The notes under the pieces were generated by a model, which was given only the letters and a program-made list of their open reading frames with translations, did no database searches and was not told where the DNA came from. The position numbers and the translations under genes are program-made. From Candidatus Eisenbergiella merdipullorum (GTDB taxonomy: Bacteria; Bacillota; Clostridia; Lachnospirales; Lachnospiraceae): 40,844 bases of DNA. This document shows, in pieces, positions 16,796 through 25,889 of this stretch. Location of the stretch: NCBI GenBank assembly GCA_019118445.1, contig DWYY01000002.1, positions 1 through 40,844 on the forward strand. Direction: 5' to 3'. Position 1 is the first letter of the stretch. The number at the start of each line of letters is the position of its first letter.

Positions 16796-17683
16796 TCATT
16801 CCGAAATCCGCTCCATGGCTGTCAACACCCCGTATAACATATCCCGCCCCGATGTATGGCCGGTTTGCAGGATCTGTCCCAGCGCCTTCTCCGGAATCTC
16901 CTCCTCGTCCTCTATCAGCCACTCTGCCAAAACGCACAATGGCTGCGCGAATCTTCCCTGACACGCGCACTGCAGATATTTCCTGCTCACCTGCGTGGTC
17001 AGCTCTTTTCGGTCAAGGAGCGCTTCCAGCTCCCCGGCGATATCCCGGCTGCCCTTCTCCCTCTCTTCTCCGAATTCTCCCGAAAAAACGTTCATCACCG
17101 CCAGCATTCCGATCACGGCATCGTCGCAGGCGGGAGTCAGTCCTTTTCCCGCCCCGGCCACCTTCAGAAACCAATACAGAGTTTCTTCTGTTCCGCCGAA
17201 ACAAAAAGCCTCAGCCAGTTCCGTCATCGCCTGACGGTATCGGACAGGGAGCCTGAATAGATCGCTTTTTATCGATCCTTCTTTCTGTTCCAGCCATTCC
17301 TCCAGCTTCCGCTTTTTTTCCTGCAGTTTTATCCTGCTGGCATATCCGGTTTCCTTCTGCTTTTTTCCTATACGCAGACAACAGGCTGCCTCTCCGTCAA
17401 GAACTGCCTCCAGTCTTCCGATCCGGACCATGCAGTCTTTTTTTATTATATCATAATTTTCCTGGACTTTGATTCTGGAAAAAAATTCCCTGGATACCAC
17501 AACACTGTCCGGGAGCAAAGGCATCCCTTCCTTCAGGAAAGTGAGCATACGCGGTCCCTTAGGCGTGCGCAGCAGATAATTCATCGCGTTTTCAAAGCAA
17601 GAATGCAGTTCTCCCTCCAGCCGCTCTTTCGTATCCAGCTCTCCGCCGATATTCAGACACCTGACCTCAGCACTTCCCGGCAT
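16796..17683 (-). CDS. DUF2877 protein, AllH-like subunit
   Basis: This cytoplasmic protein of about 295 residues carries the two DUF2877 signatures: GAGKGLTPACDDAVIG (about 177-192) and TGHTSGRDMLYG near the C terminus. In E. coli the DUF2877 protein AllH (YlbF) is one of three proteins, with FdrA (AllF) and DUF1116 (AllG), needed for oxamate carbamoyltransferase activity. Here it is the last gene of the nine-gene operon, separated from the other two subunits by an acetate kinase homologue. The ATG at 17683 overlaps that gene by 31 bases; a GTG at 17719 is an alternative start with no better ribosome site. The Gly-Thr-Pro loop is a likely nucleotide- or phosphate-binding feature, by inference. 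Confidence 0.85.
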   Translation of the reverse strand: MPGSAEVRCLNIGGELDTKERLEGELHSCFENAMNYLLRTPKGPRMLTFLKEGMPLLPDSVVVSREFFSRIKVQENYDIIKKDCMVRIGRLEAVLDGEAACCLRIGKKQKETGYASRIKLQEKKRKLEEWLEQKEGSIKSDLFRLPVRYRQAMTELAEAFCFGGTEETLYWFLKVAGAGKGLTPACDDAVIGMLAVMNVFSGEFGEEREKGSRDIAGELEALLDRKELTTQVSRKYLQCACQGRFAQPLCVLAEWLIEDEEEIPEKALGQILQTGHTSGRDMLYGVLTAMERISE

Positions 17684-18831
17684 TGCCGCATCACCATCCG
17701 TTCCTCGTCCGTTTTCCACACATATACCGCAACGGGACTGTCCTTACTGCTGATTTTTCCCTCCTCTCCCTTCTCATTCTCGTCCTCGTCCAGATGTACT
17801 CCCAGAAAAGAAAGCTCTTCGCACACCTTCCGGCGGATCCTGCTGCTTCCCAGCCCGATTCCTCCGGTAAAAACAAGAGCGTCCACCCCTTTCAGATATA
17901 CGGAAAACATTCCCGCATAGCCCGCGAGCTGATCCACATAGGCGTCGATCGCAAGGGCGGCGGAAGCGTTTCCTCCGTCCGCCGCCTCCTGGAGCAGGCG
18001 CATGTCGTTGCTGATACCGCTGACTCCGTACAGGCCGCCCTCAGAGGACAGGACCGTAAGGATCTCTTCCCAGTCTCCCTGATAATGCTTCATCAATTCC
18101 GGAAGGCAGAAAATATCAAACTCTCCCACCCGATTGTTCTGGAAAACCCCGGACTGCGGAGTCGCCCCCATGCTGCAGGCGATACTCTTTCCATCAAGGA
18201 TGGCGCATACGGAAGAGGAACCTCCCAGATGGAAGGAAAGAAGCCGCACGGCCTTTTCGTCGGTCTGCTTCATTTTCCACGCGATATAGCTGTGGGAAGA
18301 ACCGTGAAAGCCATACTTACGGATCCCAAGCTCCCTTCTCCACCAGTCCGGCACGCCGTAAACTGTCCGCTTTTCCGGGATATCCGCGTGAAAGGAAGTT
18401 TCAAAGCAGCCGATCTGGATCAGCTCCGGCCATTCTTCCCGCACCCGTTCCATCAAACGGATATATACCGGGTTGTGCGCGGGCGCAAAGCCCGCATACC
18501 GCTTCATGACCTGAAGAAGGCCGTCGTCCACCACCCTGGCGCCGGAAAGGGCGCCGGCATGCACTGCTTTGTATCCGACCGCCTCCAGCTCCTCCATGGA
18601 CAGCAGTACCCCCTGGTCCTTCAGCCAGGTCAAGGAGAGGAAAAAGGCTTCCATATGGTCGAAAACTTCCCTTTTCTCCGTCCATCGCACTTCTTTTGTC
18701 CGGATGCTGCATGTTCCGGCTCCCTTTCCCAGATTTTCGAATCCACCCTCCGCGATCAGGCTTTCTTCCTGAAACAGCTTGAACTTAAAGCTGGTGGAAC
18801 CCAGATTCAGAACCATGATCCTGTCTTTCAC
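17653..18831 (-). CDS. Divergent acetate kinase-family acyl kinase
   Basis: This 392-residue protein has the acetate/propionate/butyrate kinase fold: MVLNLGSTSFKFKLF (phosphate 1), KYGFHGSSHSY with H176, FHLGGSSSVCAI with H201, NNRVGEFD with R234, and TGGIGLGSSRIRRKV (adenosine site). Aligned by eye to Methanosarcina acetate kinase, the substrate Arg91 is Lys (GYKAVHAG, K88) and the catalytic Asp148 is Glu (CFETSFH, E144); His180, His208, Arg241 and Glu384 are kept. These changes suggest a substrate other than acetyl phosphate. The start is GTG, overlapping the DUF1116 stop as GTGA with GGAGG six bases before. It stands where related loci have a carbamate kinase, so it probably makes ATP from the acyl phosphate formed by its neighbours. 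Confidence 0.85.
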   Translation of the reverse strand: MKDRIMVLNLGSTSFKFKLFQEESLIAEGGFENLGKGAGTCSIRTKEVRWTEKREVFDHMEAFFLSLTWLKDQGVLLSMEELEAVGYKAVHAGALSGARVVDDGLLQVMKRYAGFAPAHNPVYIRLMERVREEWPELIQIGCFETSFHADIPEKRTVYGVPDWWRRELGIRKYGFHGSSHSYIAWKMKQTDEKAVRLLSFHLGGSSSVCAILDGKSIACSMGATPQSGVFQNNRVGEFDIFCLPELMKHYQGDWEEILTVLSSEGGLYGVSGISNDMRLLQEAADGGNASAALAIDAYVDQLAGYAGMFSVYLKGVDALVFTGGIGLGSSRIRRKVCEELSFLGVHLDEDENEKGEEGKISSKDSPVAVYVWKTDEERMVMRQCREVLRSGV

Positions 18832-20231
18832 ACATTTCCTCCATATTTCTTTTCGTAGGCCTGCAGCGCCTTTTCAAAGCATTCCATCGGGACTCTGGCG
18901 CTTCCCGCTCCGATCAGGCCGCCCTCCCGGTTGAACATGCCCCCGTGGATTTCCGGCGTGATCCCGGTTTCCACCACCTTCCTGATATCGATCCCGACCG
19001 GAAGAAAGTCAAAATCCAGGTTGGGGATCGGGAAGTTAGGGTTCTTTGCGATACAGATCTTTCCCATCTCTTTCGTCAGGTTTATGGCATCCCTCAGTTT
19101 CATGCCCCGCAGGGAACACACGATCGGGCTGGCTGCCGCAGCCATTCCGCCCATTCCCGCACATTCCACTACACAGCTGTCGCCGAGCCAGGGCAGCTGA
19201 TCCTTGATCGTATATTTGCTGGAGGTGTAGCGTCCCTTCATCATGGGAGCAGGGGCACAGAACCACTCATTTCCCAGGCCCGCTACCTTGATTCCGAACT
19301 GAACTCCATTCCCGCACACCGCGGTCACCATGGTGGAATACGGCGTCCCGACTGCAGACAGCATGGCGCTCCTGGAAGCCCCCTGTCCATAGCAGTGGAA
19401 GAATCTGGGCGTATCCACGATATACTCCATGACAGGAATCATTTTCTCTTTTGGCACGTCCATTTTAAACAGCCTGGGAAGCACCTGATGCTCAAAAAGG
19501 AGATCGGCCGCCGTCTGTCTGGTGTGATTTTCATCCCCCATCTGCATGCTCTCCGCCAGGATCGGTTTGATGGGAATGGGGCCGAACTCGCGGAGCATCT
19601 GCCGCAATACAGGGAACAGATCCTCCCTCATGTGGCGCAGGTTTTCCGCAATGGGCACCGAATACAGGCCCCACCCACAGAAGCCGCCCTGAAAAGGTCC
19701 TTCCGCCGGGAAGGTTGCCGCCCGTTTTCCGGTTTTCCTGTCTTCGATCACGATCATCGCCACCGATTTGGTGATGATGCCGGTGCCGGCTCCGACCGTG
19801 TTGGTGTCCAGAGCCGACATGATCTTCAGATGCCCTCCCCGGATCAGGCTGACCGCTTCCTCCTCGTTTTTTGCCCATCCTTCAAACAGGCATGCACTCA
19901 CCAGCCCGCGCCTGTGAAGCATCACCATATTATCATAATCGATGGGAGGCCCTGAATGGATAATGGTGTGATCCTCCATCCCTTCGATCACCTCTCCTGC
20001 CGGCAGGATATCCACCCAGGCGGGATCCGAATCAATGATACATCTGACCGCCTCTTCATTCGCCCGGTCAGCCTTTTCCTTCAGCTCCGGTCGGTTTACC
20101 GCACACATCAGCCTCTCCGCGGCAGCGCTTCTTGATATCGGCGCCTGCCAGTCGATCTGAACGGCTTCACACCCCTGCTGTTTTAAAGCTTCGTAAAAAA
20201 ACGGAAGCCCAATATTGATCACCTTCCACAT
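18828..20231 (-). CDS. DUF1116 protein, AllG-like transcarbamylase subunit
   Basis: This 467-residue cytoplasmic protein is of normal length for the DUF1116 family (E. coli YlbE/AllG, YahG). Recognisable blocks are MEDHTIIHSGPPIDYDNM, GHLKIMSALDTNTVGAGTGI, FFHCYGQGASRSAMLSAVGTP, VTAVCGNGVQFGIKVAGLGNEWF and PMMKGRYTSSKYT. The family is required with FdrA and DUF2877 proteins for phosphorolysis of oxalurate to oxamate and carbamoyl phosphate in E. coli. Which subunit holds the active site is not settled from sequence. The ATG at 20231 overlaps the FdrA stop as TGATG. The downstream kinase gene overlaps its stop as GTGA, so the subunits are made in step. Confidence 0.88.
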   Translation of the reverse strand: MWKVINIGLPFFYEALKQQGCEAVQIDWQAPISRSAAAERLMCAVNRPELKEKADRANEEAVRCIIDSDPAWVDILPAGEVIEGMEDHTIIHSGPPIDYDNMVMLHRRGLVSACLFEGWAKNEEEAVSLIRGGHLKIMSALDTNTVGAGTGIITKSVAMIVIEDRKTGKRAATFPAEGPFQGGFCGWGLYSVPIAENLRHMREDLFPVLRQMLREFGPIPIKPILAESMQMGDENHTRQTAADLLFEHQVLPRLFKMDVPKEKMIPVMEYIVDTPRFFHCYGQGASRSAMLSAVGTPYSTMVTAVCGNGVQFGIKVAGLGNEWFCAPAPMMKGRYTSSKYTIKDQLPWLGDSCVVECAGMGGMAAAASPIVCSLRGMKLRDAINLTKEMGKICIAKNPNFPIPNLDFDFLPVGIDIRKVVETGITPEIHGGMFNREGGLIGAGSARVPMECFEKALQAYEKKYGGNV

Positions 20232-21763
20232 CACTGCACCATCCTCCCTTCCAGCGCTTTCATTAAGGCTCCCGCCAGGCGCGCGCTTTCATAGCTGCAC
20301 GGCGTCACGATAACCCCCGCTTCCTCCAGCAGCCTCTTCGCCTCTTTCACGTTCTGTGGATCCTGCGAGGAGCCGCAGATATTCGCAATGTATGTGATAT
20401 GCCGTTTCCTGTCCGTATTTTTGATCACCTCCGCCACAGGCGTGACCGGATCCGGCGCCACTCCCGGTCCGGTGATGAAATCCAGCAGGATGACAGCCGT
20501 CTCCTGATCTTCTACTTCCTGAAGAAGCCTCCGGATGCGGAGTTTGGGATCGAATACCGGATGGGGCGCCTCGCTGGTAAAATCCTCCGCCCCCATATCC
20601 AGGATGCTATTTCCTATGCTCCTGTGGCTGTCAGGAAGTTTTTTCGCATAACGGGTTTCCAGATTGGAATACAGGGTGATTCCCGGAATGCGGCTGTAAT
20701 AAAGAAGCCCTTCCTCCGTAAAAGTTCCTCCACAGTATAATCCGCGGAAATATTTCTGTTCCGCGTCGTATTGCTCCATTTCCCGGCGGACGATCCTTTC
20801 GATCTCTTCCTCCGGATACCGGAAGGAAAACGTCTGTCCCGGCTTTGCGAGCTCCGCCGCACGAACCGCCGCTTCTTCCAGAGAAAAGGCAGCAGCCGCT
20901 TTATGTCCTTCAAATAATTCTTTATCGCCGCCTAAGAATACCGCAGCCACGGGCTTCTTCAGACGATCCGCTTCCTGCAGCACCTTCTCCATCACCCTGG
21001 TGTCCGCCAGCTTGGAAACCAAGACGATCACCTGGGTTTTCTCATCTTCATCCAGCCGCCGCATTCCTTGGAGCATCTGCATACCGCCGATCTGGGGGTA
21101 GAGATCCCTTCCCCCCGTGCCGATCAGTTCAGAAATTCCCAGGCCGCATTCTTCCAGTAGGCACGCCACTTCCTGCGCGCCGCTTCCGGATGCCGCGACG
21201 ATGCCCACAGGGCCTTCCCGAAAAATGGAGCCTGCACCCAGGCAAACGCCGCCGACCATCGCCACGCCGCAGTCCGGCCCCATCACCATAAGATGCTTCC
21301 GCTCCCCTATTTCCTTGAGCTTTTTTTCTTCCTCCAGGCTCACGTTGTCGCTGAAAATGAAAACATGGAGTCCCTTCTCCAGTGCTTTTTTTGCTTCCGC
21401 AAAGGCGTAGCGCCCCGGCAGGGAAATCTGGACCAGATCGTAAGGCGTCTTTTCCAGGTCGATCTCCGAAAGATCCCGGTACTGCTCTTCCTCCTCATCC
21501 TTGTGGTCCAGGATTTCCTCCATACGTCGGAACGCTGCATCCAGATGCTCTTCTGCATCTCCCGACGCCGCCAGCACCAGGTCGTCCGCCCCGGTATCTG
21601 CAGGGATCTCATACCCCAGCTCCGTCAAAAGCTCCTGGTTCGCCCAGGTCCCCATCTGCGCCTCCGCGTTTTCGATCCCGTCCATTTTCATGATCTTGTC
21701 CCCGACGGACATCAGCGTGACCGAGTCCACATATCGGTTTTTCTTTATCACAATCCGCTTCAT
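20231..21763 (-). CDS. fdrA: FdrA/AllF-like acyl-CoA-synthetase-family protein
   Basis: This 510-residue protein is related to the alpha and C-terminal beta parts of succinyl-CoA synthetase but lacks an ATP-grasp domain. The CoA-binding-like fold has VMGPDCGVAMVGGVCLGAGS (160-179) and GPVGIVAASGSGAQEVACLL (184-203). The following ligase domain has LIGTGGRDLYPQIGGMQML and a His in FEGHKAAA (H287), near the place of the phospho-His loop (GHAGA) of succinyl-CoA synthetase. A second ligase-like domain occupies 330-510 (RGLYCGGTFTEEGLLYY, VILLDFITGPG). FdrA is the largest subunit of the AllFGH oxamate carbamoyltransferase. The start is the ATG at 21763, overlapping the flavoprotein stop as ATGA with AAGGA in front; the frame to 21910 is spurious. 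Confidence 0.88.
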   Translation of the reverse strand: MKRIVIKKNRYVDSVTLMSVGDKIMKMDGIENAEAQMGTWANQELLTELGYEIPADTGADDLVLAASGDAEEHLDAAFRRMEEILDHKDEEEEQYRDLSEIDLEKTPYDLVQISLPGRYAFAEAKKALEKGLHVFIFSDNVSLEEEKKLKEIGERKHLMVMGPDCGVAMVGGVCLGAGSIFREGPVGIVAASGSGAQEVACLLEECGLGISELIGTGGRDLYPQIGGMQMLQGMRRLDEDEKTQVIVLVSKLADTRVMEKVLQEADRLKKPVAAVFLGGDKELFEGHKAAAAFSLEEAAVRAAELAKPGQTFSFRYPEEEIERIVRREMEQYDAEQKYFRGLYCGGTFTEEGLLYYSRIPGITLYSNLETRYAKKLPDSHRSIGNSILDMGAEDFTSEAPHPVFDPKLRIRRLLQEVEDQETAVILLDFITGPGVAPDPVTPVAEVIKNTDRKRHITYIANICGSSQDPQNVKEAKRLLEEAGVIVTPCSYESARLAGALMKALEGRMVQ

Positions 21764-23415
21764 ATTTTTTCCTTTCTCACCGTCATACTCCCGTCCTTTT
21801 TCTGCAGGAACACATGGTAATGCCAGTCCTCCCCGCTGTCGTCCGACCTCACATGGCAGCCCACGCTCCCCGTTCTCGCCCTGGCTGACGCCGCCAGCAC
21901 AAGAGCACACGTCAGGTCATTTTCCAGGCGCAGCCGTTCATAGGACTGCGGCTCTGCCGTTTCCTTCAACGCTTCCGAAAGCATCTCCAGGCGGCGGCAT
22001 GCCGCTTCCAGTCCCTCCGCGTCCCGTTCCAGGTAAAGATCTTTTTGCAGGATTTCCTGCATTTCCTTCCTGATTCCGGAAAGCGTATCTTCCCCCGCCG
22101 TTTTTCTTTTTCCTCCGCAGGGTTCCTCCAGCATTTCCATAAACGCCTTTTCTCCGCTTTTCGTATCTGCCATGGCCGATACGCTTTTCCCGTTCAGGAA
22201 ACGCAGCATGCCCTCTCCCGCCAGCTTTCCAAATACCAGCGTTTCCAGCCCCGCATTTCCGCCGATCCGGTTCGCTCCGTGGATCCCTCCGGCCGCTTCT
22301 CCGGCCGCATAGATCCCCGGCACAGCCGTGCTCATATCCGTTTCGACCGCGATTCCTCCCAAGGAAGTGTGAGGTCCCGGAGCGATTTCAAAGGGCTCTT
22401 GGGAAATGTCCATTCCCGCCCTCCGGTATCGTTCCACATAGGAGCCATAGCTTTTTCCCAGCTTCTCTTTTCCCACACCTGTCGCGTCAAACCATACGCC
22501 GCCGTGAGGGGTCGTATTTCCCTTTCGGATCTCTTCATAGATAGCCCTGGAAAGCACGTCCTTGCTCACGCATTCCGGATGCTCTCCCGGATGGAGCCGC
22601 TGCATAAAACGCTCGCCTTTGCCGTTTTGCAGGAGAGCACCCTCATAAAACATGGTTGTAATAACGCTTTTTCCCCGCAGCGTCTCCGGATACAGGGCCA
22701 CGCTCGGTTCAAACTGGACGAATTCCATATCGATCAGCGGAACGCCCGCATCATACGCCATACCAATCCCATCCCCGCCGCTGTCCGCAGGGTTGGTGGA
22801 AAAGGGATAAATGCCGCAGAAGCCGCCGCAGGCGATCAGGGCGCAGGAGGCGCTCCGGTATTCCAGCCGCCTGTTTCGTCTGTCCCAGAGGACAGCCCCT
22901 TTCAGGCAGCCGTCCCTCACATCCAGCCTCAGCACCCGCGCCTGCGTCGTAAAGCGCACATCCTCCCTGCTTTTCAAAAGCCCCGTAAGGCGGTTTAAGA
23001 TCTCTGCGCCGGTATGGTTGCCGCTTCCGGCCACCCTGGGCCAAGAGGAACCCAGCGGCTGCAGCAGGACATATTTTCCATCCTTTTTCTCCAGCGAAAT
23101 TCCCAGCTTTTCCAGATCCGGAAGGAGCTCCAGGCTTCCCCGGCACAGCTTTTGGGCAAGCTCCGGCTCCGACAGGCCGTATCCGCCCCGCATGGTGTCC
23201 TCCAGGAAGGTTTCCACGCTGTCCCTTTCATCCAGCGGGATATTAAAGCCGTGCACGAAGGGGGAAGCGCCCGCGCCGTCGCCGACCAGTTCTATCTGTA
23301 TTTCATCCTCCATCCTCCCGGCATTTCTGTTCCTTGAAGCGAGCAGGCCCTTCATCTGCGCGGCGGCCATCATGCCGGTCAGACCGGTCCCGATGATCAG
23401 CACATTCATTCCCAT
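21760..23415 (-). CDS. FAD flavoprotein, fumarate reductase/NadB family
   Basis: This soluble flavoprotein of 551 residues (or 549 from the ATG at 23409) has the N-terminal FAD fold (VLIIGTGLTGMMAA) and family blocks: CGIYPFSTNPADSGGDGIGMAYDAG, DMEFVQFEPS, GGVWFDATG, APGPHTSLGG, PGIYAAGEAAGGIHGANRIGGNA and a helical C-terminal domain (SARARTGSVGCH). The family moves hydride between FAD and a C-C or C-N bond next to a carboxylate or ketone (succinate/fumarate, aspartate to iminoaspartate). The Arg of the typical PRD motif is Lys (VSKDVLSRAI). It has no membrane partner or iron-sulfur subunit nearby, so it may work as an oxidase or with a soluble acceptor. It overlaps both neighbours by a few bases. 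Confidence 0.82.
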   Translation of the reverse strand: MGMNVLIIGTGLTGMMAAAQMKGLLASRNRNAGRMEDEIQIELVGDGAGASPFVHGFNIPLDERDSVETFLEDTMRGGYGLSEPELAQKLCRGSLELLPDLEKLGISLEKKDGKYVLLQPLGSSWPRVAGSGNHTGAEILNRLTGLLKSREDVRFTTQARVLRLDVRDGCLKGAVLWDRRNRRLEYRSASCALIACGGFCGIYPFSTNPADSGGDGIGMAYDAGVPLIDMEFVQFEPSVALYPETLRGKSVITTMFYEGALLQNGKGERFMQRLHPGEHPECVSKDVLSRAIYEEIRKGNTTPHGGVWFDATGVGKEKLGKSYGSYVERYRRAGMDISQEPFEIAPGPHTSLGGIAVETDMSTAVPGIYAAGEAAGGIHGANRIGGNAGLETLVFGKLAGEGMLRFLNGKSVSAMADTKSGEKAFMEMLEEPCGGKRKTAGEDTLSGIRKEMQEILQKDLYLERDAEGLEAACRRLEMLSEALKETAEPQSYERLRLENDLTCALVLAASARARTGSVGCHVRSDDSGEDWHYHVFLQKKDGSMTVRKEKI

Positions 23416-25076
23416 ATACCGCCCTTCGCCATGGAACCAACATTCTTCACAAACAGATTCAGGAATCTAGGATATTCTCCCTCCGGGAATTTCCAGGAAA
23501 ATTCCTTTGCCCTCTTTTCCATTTCCTCTTCCGTGACCTCCATGTGAATCCTGCGCTCTTTCACATCGATCTCGATCACATCCCCTTCCTTCACCAGCCC
23601 AAGGGGACCTGCCAGAGCAGCTTCCGGAGATACGTATCCCACGCTCAGCCCGCTCGTTCCTCCGGAAAAACGTCCGTCCGTGATGATCGCGCAGCTATTA
23701 TACAGCTCCGGTATCCCTTTCAACTCCTCCTGGAAGGTAAAAGCTGTTGTCCCGAATCTTCCGCGCAGTCCCAGGAAGCGGATCACGATCGCGTCCCCTT
23801 CATGTATTTCCCCCGCACGGAGCGCCTCCAAGCCTTCATGCAGTCCATCGAATACCCTCGCCTTTCCCCGGAAGCGCATTAACTGCTCCGGCACGGCCGC
23901 GATTTTGATAATGGACCCCTCCGGCGCCAGATTTCCATATAAAACGCCGATCCCGGGCTCCTTCATTACCGGAGCCTTCAGGGTATGGATCACCTGCGTG
24001 TTATAATTTCTCGCGTCTGCCACGTTTTCCGCAAGCGTATTTCCCGTAACGGTCAGGCAGTCTCCGTTCAGCATCGGCATCAGTTCCTTCAGCATGGCAG
24101 GCATCCCTCCCGCCAGGTCGAAATCCTTGAGGGAATAAGGGCCGCTGGGCGCCAGATGGGACAGAAGAGGCACTTCGGCGGAGGCCTCGTCAAAATATTT
24201 CCACCAGGGCAGGTCATATCCTGCCTCATTGGCGATCGCAGGAATATGTAAAATGAGGTTGGAACTCGCCGCCACCGCCATGTCCAGCTTGATGGCGTTC
24301 TTCAAAGATTCCACCGTAATGATATCCCGCGCCCGTATATCCTGTTCCACCAGCTTCACGATCTGCTTTCCGGCCTGATAAGCCATCAGATAAAGCTGAG
24401 AGCTGACTGCCGAAACGCTGGAATTTCCAGGCATGGTCATCCCAAGGGCTTCCGCGATCATACACATGGAGTTCGCCGTTGTCATGGATGTGCAGGCGCC
24501 GCAGATTCCCCATGACTTTGCGATCAGCTCATTGTATTCGTCCATGTCCATTTTGCCGGCTTTTGCCGTCCCCACCTTGTCCTGCGCATGAATATGAACT
24601 ACTTCCTTTCCCCTGCACTGGCCCAGAGGCATATAGCCCCCCGTCACCAGAATGGTGGGGATATTGATCCTCGCCGCTCCCATCAGATGTCCTGGTACGA
24701 TGGAGTCGCAGGTAGACAGCATCACCATGCCGTCAAAAAAATTCCCTTCCACCGTCATTTCCACCTGATCGGCGATCGAATTCCTGCTGGGGACTTCAAT
24801 ATATCTGGGATCCTTCAATACCATTCCGTCGCAGATCCCTGTGGTCATCACTTCAACCGGCAGGCCTCCCGCCTCGCGCACGCCTGCCTTCACGCGTTCC
24901 GCCACCTGCTTTAGATGCACATGTCCGGGATTGTATTCATTCCAGGAATTTACGATCCCGATCAGAGGCCGCTTCAGCTCTTCCTCCGAATATCCCATTC
25001 CCAGCATCAGGCCCCTTCGGCACTCACTGGCTTCTCCAAATTCCCACTGACTTCTGAGTTTTCTTTTCCCTTCCAT
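23406..25076 (-). CDS. IlvD/Edd-family dehydratase (sugar-acid type)
   Basis: This 556-residue enzyme belongs to the dihydroxy-acid/6-phosphogluconate dehydratase family, which removes water from a 2,3-dihydroxy acid using an Fe-S cluster. Cluster ligands seen are C123 (STCDSIVPGH) and the pair C192/C195 (GICGACTSMTTANSM). At the third site, where [2Fe-2S] pentonate dehydratases have NPCH, this protein has NPGH (G51), as in oxygen-sensitive E. coli IlvD, so a labile [4Fe-4S] cluster is likely. TDGRFSGGTSGLSVGYVSPEAA is the family C-terminal motif with the catalytic Ser. No branched-chain amino acid genes are near. The context of SDR, KDPG aldolase and KDG kinase points to a sugar acid. GGGAGGTAAAA precedes the ATG. 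Confidence 0.88.
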   Translation of the reverse strand: MEGKRKLRSQWEFGEASECRRGLMLGMGYSEEELKRPLIGIVNSWNEYNPGHVHLKQVAERVKAGVREAGGLPVEVMTTGICDGMVLKDPRYIEVPSRNSIADQVEMTVEGNFFDGMVMLSTCDSIVPGHLMGAARINIPTILVTGGYMPLGQCRGKEVVHIHAQDKVGTAKAGKMDMDEYNELIAKSWGICGACTSMTTANSMCMIAEALGMTMPGNSSVSAVSSQLYLMAYQAGKQIVKLVEQDIRARDIITVESLKNAIKLDMAVAASSNLILHIPAIANEAGYDLPWWKYFDEASAEVPLLSHLAPSGPYSLKDFDLAGGMPAMLKELMPMLNGDCLTVTGNTLAENVADARNYNTQVIHTLKAPVMKEPGIGVLYGNLAPEGSIIKIAAVPEQLMRFRGKARVFDGLHEGLEALRAGEIHEGDAIVIRFLGLRGRFGTTAFTFQEELKGIPELYNSCAIITDGRFSGGTSGLSVGYVSPEAALAGPLGLVKEGDVIEIDVKERRIHMEVTEEEMEKRAKEFSWKFPEGEYPRFLNLFVKNVGSMAKGGIWE

Positions 25077-25091
25077 TTTTACCTCCCGCTT

Positions 25092-25889
25092 TTATCCGTT
25101 GCTTTCTTCCTGCAGCATATAATCGATCGTTCCGTCTATGGACTGTCCGCCGTCCACCACAAAAGTCTGGCCCACGATGAATCCCGATTTTTCCGGATCC
25201 GCAAGGAACAGGACCAGCGGTGTGATATCCCCCGTCTTTCCCAGCCGTCCCGCCGGGATCTTTCTCAGGAAAGCATCCAGCTCTTCTTCGTTGTACCGTG
25301 TTGTTGCCGTAGTGGAAATAAAGCCCGGCGCGACGGCATTGACCCGGATATTGTGCCGGATCACATCCACGCCCATCGTCTTTGTGAGCATGTTCAGCCC
25401 GGCCTTCGCCGCGCAGTAGGGGAACGTTTTCCTCTTCACATATGTGATCACGCTGTGGACAGAACTGATATTGATGATGGCTCCCCCTTTTTTGTTCTTC
25501 ACCATATCCCTGACCGCATGGCTGGAACAGTAGGCGGCGGCGTTCAGATTCAGAGCCACCATTTCATCCCAATAGGACAGTGGCATATCTTCAAACCGCC
25601 CCTCCGGGATCTTCAGTCCTCCCCCCGCATTATTTACCAGGACGTCGATAGAACCAAAATCCTCCAGATAGGCTTCAAACATTTTTTCCACATCGGAAGA
25701 ATTCCCCACATCCGCCTGATAAACCCGGGCCTTTACTCCAAGATCAGCTGCTTTCCGGCAGGTTTCTTTTGCTCCGCTTTCATCAAAGCGGTAATTGATC
25801 CCGACATTGTCGCCCTCGGCGGCAAAGGCCAGCGCAATGGCCGCTCCGATCCCCCGTGAGGCTCCGGTAACCAGAATATTTCTGTTCAC
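25092..25889 (-). CDS. Short-chain dehydrogenase/reductase
   Basis: This 265-residue classical SDR has the cofactor-binding TGASRGIG (8-15), the structural NNAGG (86-90), the catalytic Ser143 in ISSVHS, and Tyr158-x3-Lys162 in YCAAK. PGFISTTATTRYN follows the active site and DGGQSIDG is near the end. The Arg-rich position after the first beta strand (INYRFDESG) suggests NADP(H), by analogy. Such enzymes oxidise one hydroxyl of a sugar, sugar acid or polyol. The start is GTG, overlapping the MBL stop as GTGA with GGAGGG 9 bases before, a coupling repeated elsewhere in this operon. The dehydratase gene follows after 15 bases, which suggests successive steps. Confidence 0.9.
   Translation of the reverse strand: MNRNILVTGASRGIGAAIALAFAAEGDNVGINYRFDESGAKETCRKAADLGVKARVYQADVGNSSDVEKMFEAYLEDFGSIDVLVNNAGGGLKIPEGRFEDMPLSYWDEMVALNLNAAAYCSSHAVRDMVKNKKGGAIINISSVHSVITYVKRKTFPYCAAKAGLNMLTKTMGVDVIRHNIRVNAVAPGFISTTATTRYNEEELDAFLRKIPAGRLGKTGDITPLVLFLADPEKSGFIVGQTFVVDGGQSIDGTIDYMLQEESNG

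Noticed and set aside
17683..18858. Plus-strand open frame of 391 codons opposite the acetate-kinase-like gene
   Set aside because: The minus-strand frame carries family motifs and overlaps properly with its neighbours; the plus-strand frame does not.
23550..23560. Missing third Fe-S cysteine in the dehydratase (NPGH) as a defect
   Set aside because: E. coli IlvD also has Gly at this place (VPGH), so it marks the oxygen-sensitive subgroup and not a broken enzyme. The coordinates are not exact: codon 51 lies near 24926.
23406..25076. Housekeeping dihydroxy-acid dehydratase (ilvD) of branched-chain amino acid synthesis
   Set aside because: No ilv or leu genes are near, and the gene is coupled to catabolic enzymes. 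The Fe-S motif alone cannot tell the two roles apart.
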